A DNA stretch of 64,000 nucleotides from Pseudanabaena mucicola FACHB-723 (GCF_014696385.1 NZ_JACJQB010000001.1:124001-188000), one strand, 5' to 3'; shown: positions 17,304 to 27,450, numbered from the stretch's first letter. The notes: generated by a model not told the origin, from the letters alone. A program made the numbers and translations.

Positions 17304-18668
17304 ATGCTGCAACAGGGACAAAAAATCACGCTCACCATTGACGACCTCGCCGATAGTGGCGACGGGGTGGGTCGCTATGAAAATATCGCCATCTTCGTCC
17401 CCAATACCGTCCCTGGCGATCGCATTGCCGCCAAATTAGAGTTTGTCAAAAAGAACTTTGCCCATGCCAGTATCGAAAAAATTCTGACTCCATCTAATGA
17501 TCGCGTGCGTCCCAGTTGCATCGTTGCCGATAAATGTGGTGGTTGCCAATGGCAAGCTGTTAGCTATTCCGCCCAGCTCAGAACCAAACAAAATATCGTT
17601 CTCCAAGCATTGCAGCGCATTGGCGGATTTGACTCCGATGCCCTAGAAGAAATTCTGTCGCCCATAGTTGGTGCAGCCGATAGCCTGCACTATCGCAATA
17701 AAGTTACCTATCCCCTTGCCACTGGGCGCGATGGCAACCTTAAAGCGGGCTATTACCAAAAGGGAAGTCACAAAATCGTCAATCTTAATCAATGTCCTGC
17801 CCAAGACGAGCGTCTTGATCCGATGTTGGCAGAATTGAAAATGGATATTCACAACCAATGTTGGGAAATCTATGACGAAAACACCCATACTGGACTGCTG
17901 CGCCATTTAGGACTTCGCATTGGTAGGTCAACAGGTGAAATTCTGATCACCATTGTGAGTAGAGATTGGGATGTTCCGAATTTGGGTGTATTTGCTCAAA
18001 CTTGGTTGGAACGCTATGACAAAGTAGTTGGGGTGATCCTCAATTGCAACCCTGATAAAACCAATGCAATTTTTGGGCGCGATAGCCGTTGTATTGCAGG
18101 ACGAGATTATTTATTAGAGAAATTTGCGGGACTAACTTTCCGTTTGCGCGGCGATACATTTTTCCAGATTTACACCGAGCAAGCGGAGCAGATGTTGAAA
18201 ATCATTGAAGCAGAACTCAATCTAGAAGGAACGGAAGTTCTCCTTGATGCCTATGCGGGGATCGGTACAATTGCGTTACCCTTAGCAGAGCAAGTCAAAC
18301 AGGCGATCGCGATTGAAATACAGCCACAGGCAACGGCTCAGGGCAAGCTTAATGCTGAACTCAATGGTATTGATAACGTCGTTTTTCATACTGGTAAAGT
18401 TGAGGAGCTAATCACCAAACTCGATCTCCATCCTGATATCGTCATTCTTGATCCCCCCCGCAAGGGTTGCGAGCCTGAAGTGATTAACTATCTCCGTAGT
18501 AATCCTCCTGCAAGGCTGGTTTATGTAAGTTGCAACCCTGCGACACAGGCACGGGATCTCAAAATGTTATGTGAAGGTGGGCGCTATCAACTTACCCGAT
18601 TACAGCCGATTGATTTCTTCCCCCAAACCTCTCATGTCGAAGCGATCGCATTTTTAGCATCGGCATAG
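17304..18668 (+). CDS. rlmD: 23S rRNA (uracil-C5)-methyltransferase, RlmD/RumA family
   Basis: Methyltransferase of 454 residues. An N-terminal TRAM domain (about 1-60) is followed by the iron-sulfur cysteines around SCIVADKCGGCQW and NQCPAQ. The SAM-binding Rossmann fold has LLDAYAGIGTIALPLA, then DPPRKGC and the catalytic-Cys motif VSCNPATQARDL. By family it methylates C5 of a uracil in 23S rRNA (U1939 in E. coli); the exact base in cyanobacteria is inferred. Confidence 0.9.
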   Translation: MLQQGQKITLTIDDLADSGDGVGRYENIAIFVPNTVPGDRIAAKLEFVKKNFAHASIEKILTPSNDRVRPSCIVADKCGGCQWQAVSYSAQLRTKQNIVLQALQRIGGFDSDALEEILSPIVGAADSLHYRNKVTYPLATGRDGNLKAGYYQKGSHKIVNLNQCPAQDERLDPMLAELKMDIHNQCWEIYDENTHTGLLRHLGLRIGRSTGEILITIVSRDWDVPNLGVFAQTWLERYDKVVGVILNCNPDKTNAIFGRDSRCIAGRDYLLEKFAGLTFRLRGDTFFQIYTEQAEQMLKIIEAELNLEGTEVLLDAYAGIGTIALPLAEQVKQAIAIEIQPQATAQGKLNAELNGIDNVVFHTGKVEELITKLDLHPDIVILDPPRKGCEPEVINYLRSNPPARLVYVSCNPATQARDLKMLCEGGRYQLTRLQPIDFFPQTSHVEAIAFLASA

Positions 18669-18669
18669 C

Positions 18670-18715
18670 CAATCAGGTGGAAGAAATTGCGATCGCAATT
18701 TCTTCCACCTGATTG
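18670..18715 (+). terminator. 46-bp perfect palindrome after rlmD
   Basis: The arms CAATCAGGTGGAAGAAATTGC and its complement meet at GCGATCGC, so the HIP1 word forms the centre. It begins directly after the rlmD stop and is followed by CCTTTT. Likely terminator. Confidence 0.65.
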
Positions 18716-18950
18716 CCCTTTTATGGGATCATATTGTGCTGATTTTCAAAAGCTGATTTCATTAGATTTTTTTAGCCAAATCTAAGCTAATGTCAGGGAA
18801 CCATCAAGAATTCATCACTAAAACATAAATTATCAGTTAATAAATGCCCAACATTTCAAAGTTTATGCTTGGATAGGACAAGGGCATTACCCTCCGCCTT
18901 AGGGTCAGCAGAACGGCAATAAGACAAAGTAACCATTCAGGAATAATTCT

Positions 18951-21494
18951 ATGCAAACAGATGTTGCTAATCAAACCAGCAATATTACGGTAGAAGACGA
19001 TCGCACAGGTCTAAGTATCGAAACCCTCAAGCGTGCCTTTGCCGACAACCTGTTCTATATACAAGGCAAACTTGCTATTCTCGCCAACTTCACCGACTAC
19101 TACATGGCGCTGTCGTACACTACACGCGATCGCCTGTTGCAGCGTTGGTTGCAAACACTCAAGGTTTACCACGAACAAGATATTAAAACTGTCTATTACC
19201 TCTCCGCCGAGTTTTTGATGGGGCGACACCTTGGTAATAGCTTAATTAACCTCGATCTTTATGAATCGATCGCCCAAGCCGTCAAAGAATCTGGACTTGA
19301 CCTTACCGAAATCTTAGAACAAGAACCCGATCCTGGTCTTGGCAATGGTGGTCTGGGTCGATTAGCCGCCTGTTTCCTTGATTCCCTTGCCACCCTAGAA
19401 ATTCCTGCAATGGGCTACGGCATCCGCTACGAGTTTGGTATTTTCAACCAATCGATTCAGCATGGCTGGCAGGTGGAGATTCCCGACAAATGGCTGCGCT
19501 GCGGTAACCCTTGGGAAGTTGTTCGCTATGAATCCACAGTCCAAGTCAAATTTGGCGGACATACCGAAATCTACAACGACGATCGTGGTCGTCCGCATAC
19601 TCGGTGGATTCCTAGCTTCACCGTTGAGGGCATTCCCCACGATACTCCTGTCCCCGGATATCAAACTAATACCGTCAATACCTTACGTCTCTGGAAAGCA
19701 GAAGCAGGCGAAGACTTTAACTTCCAAGCCTTTAACTCTGGCGACTATGACGGTGCAGTTGCCACTAAGATTAAGTCAGAAACCATTTCCAAGGTTCTTT
19801 ACCCCAACGACAACACCCCCCAAGGTCGGCAGTTGCGCCTAGAGCAGCAATTCTTCTTTGTGTCCTGCTCACTACAAGACATCATCCGTCGCCATCTCAA
19901 AAAATATGGTCGCCTTGATAATCTTCCCGAACATGCGGCGGTGCAGCTCAACGATACCCACCCTGCGATCAGCATTGCGGAAATGATGCGTTTGCTAGTT
20001 GATGAGCATGGACTCTTTTGGGATGAAGCATGGCGGATTACCCAAAGCACCTTTGCTTACACAAACCATACCCTCATGCCCGAAGCACTAGAGAAATGGG
20101 GTGTACCTCTATTTGAAAGCCTCTTGCCTCGTCATTTGGAAATCATTTACGAAATCAATCATCGCTTCTTGCAAGATGTGCAGACTTGGTATCCTGATGA
20201 TGAGGAGTTGCTAGCGCGTCTATCGATTATTGAGGAAAATGGCGGCAAACAGGTGCGGATGGCAAACCTTGCTACCGTCGGTAGTCATGCTGTTAATGGT
20301 GTAGCGGCGCTGCATACTGAATTACTGAAGCAAGATGTGCTTAGTGATTTTTACAAACTTTGGCCAGAGAAGTTTAACAACAAAACCAATGGCGTTACTC
20401 CTCGTCGTTGGGTGTTGCTGGCGAACCCTGCCTTGTCCGAGTTGATTAGTGAAAAGATTGGCGGCACTTGGCTGAAGCATCTCGATGAACTTCGCAAGCT
20501 AGAAAGCTTTGTCGATGACAGTGATTTTCGTCAGCGCTGGCGGCAAATCAAGCAAGCTAACAAACAGAAACTTGCGGACTACATCATGGCCCACAACTGT
20601 GTGGAAGTTGATGTCAACTCGATCTTTGATATTCAGGTTAAGCGCATCCATGAGTACAAGCGTCAACACCTCGACCTGCTGCACATCATCGCGTTGTACC
20701 TACGCATCAAGCAAAATCCTCATATCCAAATGACCCCACGCACCTTTATTTTTGGTGGCAAGGCGGCTCCTGGATATTTCATGGCAAAGTTGATCATCAA
20801 AGCGATCAATGCCGTTGCTGATGTGGTTAATCGTGATCCTGATGTCCATGGGAGACTCAAGGTTGTGTTCTTGGCAAACTTCAGCGCTTCCCTTGGGCAA
20901 TTAATTTATCCTGCGGCAGACCTCTCTGAGCAAATTTCCACCGCAGGTAAAGAAGCCTCTGGTACTGGCAACATGAAGTTCACCATGAATGGCGCTTTGA
21001 CCATCGGTACTTTAGATGGAGCGAATATCGAAATTCGTGAAGAAGTCGGCGAAGAAAACTTTTTCCTTTTTGGTCTGACTGCCGCAGAAGTCGAAAAGAT
21101 GAAAACTGATGGCTATAAACCTCGCGATTACTACGAAAGCAATGAAGAATTGCGTCATGTACTTGATCGCTTGGCGATGGGTTATTTCTCCCCCGGAGAC
21201 AAAGACTTGTTTAAGCCTCTGGTGGACTCCTTGCTCAATCATGATGACTATATGCTATTGGCAGATTATCAAGCCTATGCAGATTGTCAAGATAAAGTTG
21301 GCGAGGCATACAAGGATGTCGAGCAGTGGACAACGATGTCGATTCTCAACGTTGCTCGCTCTGGTAAGTTCTCATCCGATCGCACAATCAAGGAATACTG
21401 TGACGAGATCTGGCATGTAAAACCCGTTAACGTGGAATTAGAACCATACGATCCTGCTAAAGCAACTCTGAATGTTGTGCATGTCGGTAGTTAG
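18951..21494 (+). CDS. glgP: Glycogen/alpha-glucan phosphorylase
   Basis: GT35 phosphorylase of 847 residues, the usual bacterial length. Recognised from YYLSAEFLMGR near the N-terminus, NGGLGRLAACFLDS, QLNDTHPAI and the PLP-lysine motif EASGTGNMKF near the C-terminus. It releases glucose-1-phosphate from glycogen stored in the light. Downstream lies a lactate dehydrogenase behind its own terminator gap, which matches dark fermentation of glycogen. The 280-bp upstream region has a small GC hairpin (ACCCT...AGGGT, about 18889-18905) before the ribosome site. Confidence 0.96.
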   Translation: MQTDVANQTSNITVEDDRTGLSIETLKRAFADNLFYIQGKLAILANFTDYYMALSYTTRDRLLQRWLQTLKVYHEQDIKTVYYLSAEFLMGRHLGNSLINLDLYESIAQAVKESGLDLTEILEQEPDPGLGNGGLGRLAACFLDSLATLEIPAMGYGIRYEFGIFNQSIQHGWQVEIPDKWLRCGNPWEVVRYESTVQVKFGGHTEIYNDDRGRPHTRWIPSFTVEGIPHDTPVPGYQTNTVNTLRLWKAEAGEDFNFQAFNSGDYDGAVATKIKSETISKVLYPNDNTPQGRQLRLEQQFFFVSCSLQDIIRRHLKKYGRLDNLPEHAAVQLNDTHPAISIAEMMRLLVDEHGLFWDEAWRITQSTFAYTNHTLMPEALEKWGVPLFESLLPRHLEIIYEINHRFLQDVQTWYPDDEELLARLSIIEENGGKQVRMANLATVGSHAVNGVAALHTELLKQDVLSDFYKLWPEKFNNKTNGVTPRRWVLLANPALSELISEKIGGTWLKHLDELRKLESFVDDSDFRQRWRQIKQANKQKLADYIMAHNCVEVDVNSIFDIQVKRIHEYKRQHLDLLHIIALYLRIKQNPHIQMTPRTFIFGGKAAPGYFMAKLIIKAINAVADVVNRDPDVHGRLKVVFLANFSASLGQLIYPAADLSEQISTAGKEASGTGNMKFTMNGALTIGTLDGANIEIREEVGEENFFLFGLTAAEVEKMKTDGYKPRDYYESNEELRHVLDRLAMGYFSPGDKDLFKPLVDSLLNHDDYMLLADYQAYADCQDKVGEAYKDVEQWTTMSILNVARSGKFSSDRTIKEYCDEIWHVKPVNVELEPYDPAKATLNVVHVGS

Positions 21495-21517
21495 TTTATA
21501 AGCTAAACATCAACAAT

Positions 21518-21540
21518 AAAGGCTCGCTTGGCGAGCCTTT
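21518..21540 (+). terminator. glgP terminator, GC-TTG-GC apex
   Basis: Stem AAAGGCTCGC...GCGAGCCTTT with a 3-nt loop, flanked by CAACAA and TTGTTG that extend the pairing. Member of the GC-N3-GC apex set. Confidence 0.8.
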
Positions 21541-21573
21541 GTTGTTGGCAAAAAATATTGATGCTATTGAATT

Positions 21574-22593
21574 ATGAAGATTGCTTTTTTTAATACAAAA
21601 CCCTACGATCGCCAATCTTTTAATACCGCAAATGGCACATATCAACACGAAATAGTCTTTTTTGAATGTCACCTCAGCAATGAGACCGTTTCTCTCGCCG
21701 CAGGATTTGCCGCAGTTTGTATTTTTATCAATGACTATCTCAATGCCGAAATGCTAGAGATTTTGGCTAAAGGTGGCACAAAGTTAATTGCTTTGCGATC
21801 CGCAGGATTTAACCATGTGGATTTAGCTACTGCCGCTAATTTGGGCATAACGATCGTGCGTGTACCTGCCTATTCCCCCTATGCCGTTGCCGAACATGCC
21901 GTCGCACTGGTTCTATCGCTCAATCGTAAAGTCCATCGAGCCTACAACCGTGTTAGAGAAGGAAACTTTTCGATCGAAGGTTTATTGGGATTTGATCTAT
22001 ATGGATCAACGGTGGGAGTTGTTGGCACTGGTCGAATTGGTGCAATTTTCGCTCAGATTATGCGTGGATTTGGGTGCAAACTAATTGGATATGATGCCTA
22101 TCAAAACCCCGCTTGTTTAGCCATGGGTATGACATATGTATCGATGCCCGAACTCTTGGCAAGTTCAGATATTATTTCACTCCATTGTCCATTGACTCCT
22201 GATACGCGTTATTTGATTGATGCTGTTGCGATCGCAAAAATGAAAACAGGAACGATGCTGATCAATACTAGTCGAGGAGCATTAATTGACACACAGGCCG
22301 CTATTGACGGCTTGAAATCTGGGGCAATTGGCTACCTTGGTATTGATGTGTATGAGCAGGAGGCAGATTTATTTTTTGAAGATTTATCTAATGAGGTAAT
22401 TCAAGATGATGTTTTTCAGAGGTTATTGACCTTTCCCAATGTGATCGTCACAGGGCATCAAGCCTTTTTTACTAGTCATGCTCTGGCGAATATTGCGGAA
22501 ACCACCCTTGCGAATATTGCGGAATTTGAGACTAGTGGTAATTGTGTCAATGAGGTAAAGCTGGAAACTGCGATCGCAACTAATTCTAAATAA
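21574..22593 (+). CDS. ldhA: D-lactate dehydrogenase (2-hydroxyacid dehydrogenase family)
   Basis: Protein of 339 residues with NAD-binding [13 protein letters not shown], the catalytic Arg segment [10 protein letters not shown], the Glu segment [10 protein letters not shown] and the His segment VTGHQAFFT. The length and N-terminus ([15 protein letters not shown]) match fermentative D-lactate dehydrogenases. It reduces pyruvate to D-lactate with NADH. Position after glgP suggests a joint role in dark carbon use. Confidence 0.88.
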   Translation: MKIAFFNTKPYDRQSFNTANGTYQHEIVFFECHLSNETVSLAAGFAAVCIFINDYLNAEMLEILAKGGTKLIALRSAGFNHVDLATAANLGITIVRVPAYSPYAVAEHAVALVLSLNRKVHRAYNRVREGNFSIEGLLGFDLYGSTVGVVGTGRIGAIFAQIMRGFGCKLIGYDAYQNPACLAMGMTYVSMPELLASSDIISLHCPLTPDTRYLIDAVAIAKMKTGTMLINTSRGALIDTQAAIDGLKSGAIGYLGIDVYEQEADLFFEDLSNEVIQDDVFQRLLTFPNVIVTGHQAFFTSHALANIAETTLANIAEFETSGNCVNEVKLETAIATNSK

Positions 22594-22620
22594 AGAAATG
22601 GCTACGCTATCTCTTTATTT
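22588..22620. terminator. Imperfect hairpin between convergent genes, GC-TAC-GC apex
   Basis: Arms AAATAAAGAAATGGC and GCTATCTCTTTATTT, two mismatches, loop TAC. It overlaps the ldhA stop and precedes the diguanylate cyclase 3' end. Confidence 0.6.
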
Positions 22621-22627
22621 GGGATAA

Positions 22628-23476
22628 CTAACCAACGCTGCTAAATACGGCACGATTGCGACCTTGGTTTTTGGCTAAATATAAACCCTTATCAGCAGCT
22701 TCTAATAAAACCTTGGCATCAACGGATTCCGTAGGCAAAAATGTCGATATGCCAATACTCATCGAAATGCGATCGCTAACAAAAGATGACTCATGGGCAA
22801 TGCCCAAGTTATAGACAGCCTGACAAATTTTTTCGGCAATAAAAATTGCTCCTTGACTTAAGGTGTTGGGCAAAATGACAGCAAATTCTTCGCCGCCATA
22901 ACGGGCTGCCAAGTCGGCAGGGCGACAAATACAGGATTCAATGGACTTAGCCACAGCTCGCAAACACTCATCTCCCGCAGGATGTCCATAGCGATCGTTG
23001 TAGCGTTTAAAAAAGTCAATATCACATAGCAGTAGAGAAATGGGTAACTGCTCCCTAGCGAGTCTGTGCCATTCTTGAGTGATCCGTTGATCAAAGGCGC
23101 GACGGTTGGCAATTTGCGTTAAGCCATCAATGGTTACTTCATGGGCTAAAGACAATGCCTTGTCATACAACAACGCTTCGATGGTGTCACTATGGCAGGT
23201 AGTTGTATCAAGAATAATTTCGAGATCATTTTTTTCGCTCGAAAGTCGATCTAAAAGTAAACGTAAAGCCGTTTCTGTTTGCTGGCGATCGAGAATTTCT
23301 GTTTGCAAAGAATTATTAGCCTGTACTAACTGTTCCCCTTGGATTGTTTTTGTGACCAATTGATCCCGCAACTGACGATTTTGAGTCTTTAACTCTTGGA
23401 TTTCTTCTTCCAAGCTTGCCAGCTTAGCCAAAAGAAATTTTTCGCTAGTTACTATTTTGGGGTTTTCAGTTTCCAT
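22628..23476 (-). CDS. Diguanylate cyclase with coiled-coil N-terminus
   Basis: Protein of 282 residues. Residues about 15-85 form a long coiled coil, and the rest is a GGDEF domain with active-site GGEEF (194-198). The inhibitory I-site RPAD (185-188) lies five residues before it, so product inhibition by c-di-GMP is expected. It should make c-di-GMP from two GTP. No sensor or membrane domain is present. A ComFB protein, of a family reported to bind c-di-GMP, is encoded 16 kb away. Confidence 0.92.
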   Translation of the reverse strand: METENPKIVTSEKFLLAKLASLEEEIQELKTQNRQLRDQLVTKTIQGEQLVQANNSLQTEILDRQQTETALRLLLDRLSSEKNDLEIILDTTTCHSDTIEALLYDKALSLAHEVTIDGLTQIANRRAFDQRITQEWHRLAREQLPISLLLCDIDFFKRYNDRYGHPAGDECLRAVAKSIESCICRPADLAARYGGEEFAVILPNTLSQGAIFIAEKICQAVYNLGIAHESSFVSDRISMSIGISTFLPTESVDAKVLLEAADKGLYLAKNQGRNRAVFSSVG

Positions 23477-23552
23477 GCTGTTATTTGTACTTAACTTGGC
23501 AATCTTGCAAATGTGCTGGAGAATATTTAGCTAATAACTTGCCACGTTTATC

Positions 23553-23574
23553 GTTAACTTACAGTTAAGCTAAC
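23553..23574. promoter_or_regulatory. Inverted repeat upstream of diguanylate cyclase
   Basis: GTTAACTTA-CAGT-TAAGCTAAC, nine-base arms with one mismatch, about 80 bp before the cyclase start. Possible operator; no known factor assigned. Confidence 0.3.
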
Positions 23575-23598
23575 CACAAATTCGATTTTATACCAGAT

Positions 23599-23657
23599 CT
23601 AAAACGGATGATCTTGCGCTGGCCGCGTAGCAGGCGGCGCAAGATCATCCGTTTTAG
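23599..23657. repeat. Hairpin with GC-GTA-GC apex
   Basis: 28-nt arms with three mismatches near the loop. The core GGCCGCGTAGCAGGCGGCGC is close to the core at 7826-7850. It lies just downstream of the FAD oxidoreductase stop and can act as its terminator. Confidence 0.75.
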
Positions 23658-23667
23658 GCTGAACTAC

Positions 23668-25824
23668 TTACCAGATTTTCCAATCCGCCCAATCAAGATT
23701 AAAAATTGAAGTGTTAGGAAATGCGATCGGGTTGTTGTTTTGAGATAGCTTTTGCTGCAATTGCATCAACTGCGGACTTACTCTCGGTAAATTTTCCACG
23801 AATTGATAGGGAAGTATTCCCTCTGATAGGGCAAAGGATGCCGTCGTCCCTGCAGCGGCTCCCACTGACCACTCATAGGAATGCACCCGATAACCCGCCG
23901 CCACAATATAGCTAAAGGCGATATTTTTTCCTGATGCAATCAAATTGTCAACCCTTTGCGGAATTAACGATCGCAATGGAATTTGTCCGGGAAAAGCGGG
24001 AGCATGACCATTTCGCACCCCTTCGCGTTCAGTATTGCCCGCCGTTTCCACAGGATATTCGCTGAGGCAAGGGTGAAAATCAAGGTAATACTGAGCAATA
24101 CCTACCGCATCGGGATAAATTGTTGAACGGGTGCGGCGTTTAATTTGTTCGGGTGGCGTATTGTTTCTAATTGCTTCGGTTGTGCCTAAACCTGCCAGCG
24201 ATCGCCATAGATCTCGATACTTGGTTTCAGGAAGATTTTCACGATAGAAGTCAGCGCTAAAATCCACCTGCGAAACATCCACCTCAGCCATCGTAAAGCC
24301 TTCAGGATAGCCATAGGAAGGACGACCGATAATCCTGCGGGATTCGCGAATATAGGGATATTTGGATAGACCATGTTTCGTTCCCATCGGTGAATCTAGT
24401 CCTGTTAAGAGGCGATGGTTGGGGAATGGCTTTTTCCAATCCGTTTTTTGTTGCGAGTCCGTTGTACCTGCCACGAGCCAATAATAGAAACCTAGGGCAA
24501 TTTCCTCACCACTCTTGAGGGTTGCTGTCCGCAATCCTCCCATCCAGCCATTGGGTTCAAGCTGTCCCGATCGTAATAATTGATTTCTTGAATAGATCAG
24601 ATTGTCCTTATCTGTCCCTGGTCTGTAGTCATTGCCCCATACCCAGTTCTGCATGGAGATATCCCCTGCCTTCATGCCCGACACCCCAAAGCGATTTTTG
24701 GGAGGATTGGGTACTTGAGGATTTTCGGTACTCCAGATCCGCCGATAGGTAAAGATTGTGTCAAAGTTGGCGAGGTTCGGCTTAGGGTCAGAACCGTAAT
24801 AGGGGAGATAGCGATCGTAAAAGTTGGGCTTTTGCTGGGGTTGTGGCTCTGCCGTCTGTTCCATCGCAAAGGTATAGGTAAAGCCTTGAGTGCAGTATTT
24901 ATCGTTATCTAGCACTGGTGACGAGGGATTTAAATGCGATCGCGGATCGATACCCAAACGGTAAGGCACATCGGCAAGGGCAATAATTTCGCCTGTTTCT
25001 GTGGAGTCAATCACAAACCAATTACGCGATTTTTCTTTGGATAAAGGCGCAAAGCGAATCGTTTGCTTATGTAATCGAGCTGAATCTTCGTAACGGTAGG
25101 CATCTTCGATAATGCTAGACAGTGGCTCAGTATTCAGGGGTGGAGTGTTTGGCGCAGGACGATGCTGAATTGCGATCGCAGCATCAATCAACTTGCCATC
25201 AGCACTCATCTCCAAATTCTTGATCACGGTATTCGGGAACCATTTTAATTTGCCATTCCCCTTGCGTTCTGCCTCTTGCAGCATTCCCACCAAAATTGCT
25301 TGAGCATCACTCGGTAAAAAACAGGACACACTTACCCAACAATCCCCAGGGTTCAATTTGCCATATTGCCGTTCAATGCGCTTGCGAAATTCGGTATAGC
25401 CCTGCGGAAAAAACCAAAGGTTGCGTTGTTTTTTTGCTTCATCTAAGGCAGATGTACCCTGTGCTGTAATCTGTCCACCCACCCAGTCCGTAATCTCAGT
25501 CATACAGACAGTCCGCCCTGAGAGTAATCCCTCATAGGCGGCGGCTGTACCTGCTACGCCACCACCGACTATTAATATTTCACATTCTTCATTGAGATCA
25601 ATTGCGTTATTTTTGGCGATGATCGGATCGGCAGCAATTAACGATCCGACACAAATACTAAGTGCCGTTGCGATCGCAAATTTATATTTGCTCCTATATA
25701 GTGTTTCCCCAACTAGTGAAGTACGGCGTTGTTTCCCCGCCTTCGGCGGGGAAACAACGCTCTGTATCTCGCTTGCTTGAAAATTGTTATACTCGCTCCG
25801 AGAAATAAATAACGATTTCGGCAT
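23668..25824 (-). CDS. Exported FAD-dependent oxidoreductase
   Basis: Protein of 718 residues with FAD-binding CEILIVGGGVAGTAAAYEG after an internal export-like helix (KYKFAIATALSICVGSLIAA, about 47-66). The C-terminal SGKNIAFSYIVAAGYRVHS segment is typical of the FAD-oxidoreductase family (PF12831-like). The substrate is unknown. Residues about 22-33 (VVSPPKAGKQR) are encoded by a perfect 16-bp hairpin (25726-25760) of the dispersed type. No ATG, GTG or TTG lies between that hairpin and the signal helix, so the element seems to be translated. The long pre-sequence could be an insertion or a mis-set start. Confidence 0.75.
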   Translation of the reverse strand: MPKSLFISRSEYNNFQASEIQSVVSPPKAGKQRRTSLVGETLYRSKYKFAIATALSICVGSLIAADPIIAKNNAIDLNEECEILIVGGGVAGTAAAYEGLLSGRTVCMTEITDWVGGQITAQGTSALDEAKKQRNLWFFPQGYTEFRKRIERQYGKLNPGDCWVSVSCFLPSDAQAILVGMLQEAERKGNGKLKWFPNTVIKNLEMSADGKLIDAAIAIQHRPAPNTPPLNTEPLSSIIEDAYRYEDSARLHKQTIRFAPLSKEKSRNWFVIDSTETGEIIALADVPYRLGIDPRSHLNPSSPVLDNDKYCTQGFTYTFAMEQTAEPQPQQKPNFYDRYLPYYGSDPKPNLANFDTIFTYRRIWSTENPQVPNPPKNRFGVSGMKAGDISMQNWVWGNDYRPGTDKDNLIYSRNQLLRSGQLEPNGWMGGLRTATLKSGEEIALGFYYWLVAGTTDSQQKTDWKKPFPNHRLLTGLDSPMGTKHGLSKYPYIRESRRIIGRPSYGYPEGFTMAEVDVSQVDFSADFYRENLPETKYRDLWRSLAGLGTTEAIRNNTPPEQIKRRTRSTIYPDAVGIAQYYLDFHPCLSEYPVETAGNTEREGVRNGHAPAFPGQIPLRSLIPQRVDNLIASGKNIAFSYIVAAGYRVHSYEWSVGAAAGTTASFALSEGILPYQFVENLPRVSPQLMQLQQKLSQNNNPIAFPNTSIFNLDWADWKIW
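25726..25760. repeat. Hairpin element inside FAD oxidoreductase CDS
   Basis: Perfect 16-bp arms GCGTTGTTTCCCCGCC around TTC, in frame within the N-terminal coding region. Same architecture as the intergenic hairpins, with a CC...GG closing pair. Confidence 0.8.
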
Positions 25825-25899
25825 AGTTTTAAATTTCCAAGTTCTCCATAAATTTGCTGCCTAAAGCTTAACAGGCTCTCAAAAAGCTTGACCAGAGAC

Positions 25900-26862
25900 T
25901 TAATAAAGACTTTTCACATAATCTCCATAGCCGTTATAAATCTGCGTCGCATAGCGTTCATTTGTCCCCAGCATTCTTTCACTTGCCTGTGACCAACGCG
26001 GATGAGGAATATTAGGATTGACATTCGCTGTAAAGTCATACTCTTCAGGAATACGTGTATTCCAAAATGTTGCAGGCTTGCGATCGCTAAATTCGATACT
26101 CACAATCGACTTAATACTTTTAAAGCCATACTTCCAAGGCACAACTAAGCGAATCGGCGCACCATGTTGTTTTGGTAGCTCATGTCCATAAATACCCACT
26201 GCCAGAAAAGCTAAATCATTAATTGCTTCTTGCATAGTTAACCCCTCGGTATAGGGCCAAGGCTCACTTTGCAAAATTTGTCTTCTTGCCTGTTCAGGTT
26301 TAAAAAAGGTGGTGAACTTGACATGCGTTGCATTTGCCTTCGGCTCTACCAGATCAATCAATCGCTTTAAAGGGAAACCCATCCAAGGTACAGCCATCGC
26401 CCATGCTTCCACACAACGATGACGATATAGCCGCTCCTCAATTGGCATTTTGGCGATCAAATCTTCGATCGCAAATTTCTGAGGCTTAGCAACTAAACCT
26501 GATACTTCCAACGTCCAAGGATGGGGCTGAAATTTCTTGACATACTGCCACACCTCTTTATCAGCACTAAACTCATAGAAATTAGTATAGGCAGCCGCAC
26601 TATATTCATTAGTGAGTGGACGATCGAGGGTAAAGCTAAGATTTCGCGACGCTGTGAAGGGTTTGAGGCGTTCCTCTAATAATTTCTGTTTGATCATGGC
26701 TTGTTTTTCTTCGGGGGTTTGACAACCCGCCAACAGACCCATAATGCTGAGACTCCCTAACCCTGCCTTTTTTAAAAATCGCCGCCGATTTAGATAAACT
26801 GACTCTGACGTAGCTTGACTTTCAGGCAAAAACCAGTCTGGAAGAATTTTAATCAGCGTCAT
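25900..26862 (-). CDS. msrP: Periplasmic methionine-sulfoxide reductase catalytic subunit
   Basis: YedY/MsrP of 320 residues. A twin-arginine signal (RRRFLKKAGLGSL, from residue 26) exports the folded molybdenum-cofactor enzyme. Cys150 in RHRCVEAWAMAVPW is the molybdenum ligand, and the sulfite-oxidase-fold segments KRLIDLVEP and KYGFKSIKSI follow. It repairs oxidised methionine in envelope proteins. The membrane haem partner MsrQ is not in the window. Confidence 0.93.
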   Translation of the reverse strand: MTLIKILPDWFLPESQATSESVYLNRRRFLKKAGLGSLSIMGLLAGCQTPEEKQAMIKQKLLEERLKPFTASRNLSFTLDRPLTNEYSAAAYTNFYEFSADKEVWQYVKKFQPHPWTLEVSGLVAKPQKFAIEDLIAKMPIEERLYRHRCVEAWAMAVPWMGFPLKRLIDLVEPKANATHVKFTTFFKPEQARRQILQSEPWPYTEGLTMQEAINDLAFLAVGIYGHELPKQHGAPIRLVVPWKYGFKSIKSIVSIEFSDRKPATFWNTRIPEEYDFTANVNPNIPHPRWSQASERMLGTNERYATQIYNGYGDYVKSLY

Positions 26863-26996
26863 AGTATTTAGTTGAAGTAGTGCTTTGGTCTTGATGCCGA
26901 TGGCGATCGCTATATTTTGATTTTATTTGATTTTAGGGTGTTGCAGTGCTAACATGAGAAACGCTGAAAATTTTACCCGAATAAATTCCTAAGACT

Positions 26997-27311
26997 GTGG
27001 CACCTCAACAACAAAAGATTCGGATTCGTCTTAAAGCTTTCGATCATCGCCTGCTAGACTCATCCTGCGAAAAAATCGTCGAAACTGCTAATCGTACCAA
27101 TGCGGCTGCCGTCGGCCCAATTCCTCTGCCAACTCGTCGTCGTATCTATTGTGTTCTCAGATCTCCCCACGTAGATAAGGACTCTCGCGAACATTTTGAA
27201 ACTCGTACCCATAGTCGAATCATCGACATTTATCAGCCTTCTGCAAAGACAATCGACGCGCTCATGAAGCTGGATCTAGCTGCTGGCGTTGACATTGAAG
27301 TAAAACTCTAA
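26997..27311 (+). CDS. rpsJ: 30S ribosomal protein S10
   Basis: Full-length S10 of 104 residues ([31 protein letters not shown]). It starts with GTG, and the next codons (A-P-QQQK) align with the usual start, so GTG is credible although no strong ribosome site is seen. In many cyanobacteria rpsJ ends the rpsL-rpsG-fusA-tufA operon; here none of those genes is adjacent and msrP is divergent. Confidence 0.95.
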   Translation: MAPQQQKIRIRLKAFDHRLLDSSCEKIVETANRTNAAAVGPIPLPTRRRIYCVLRSPHVDKDSREHFETRTHSRIIDIYQPSAKTIDALMKLDLAAGVDIEVKL

Positions 27312-27450
27312 GTTTCCATTTGAAAACTCAATAAAATTCAGTACCTAGGCTTTAATTTAGCTATAGCCAAATGTATGATGCCCCTAGAGGTTGCTATGCG
27401 CTGCATTGCAACCTTTTTGGATTACGGGTCTTAGATACAGCCAAAACCCA

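Noticed and set aside
18889-18905. Riboswitch upstream of glgP
   Set aside because: Only a small ACCCT...AGGGT hairpin is visible; no match to a known riboswitch pattern.
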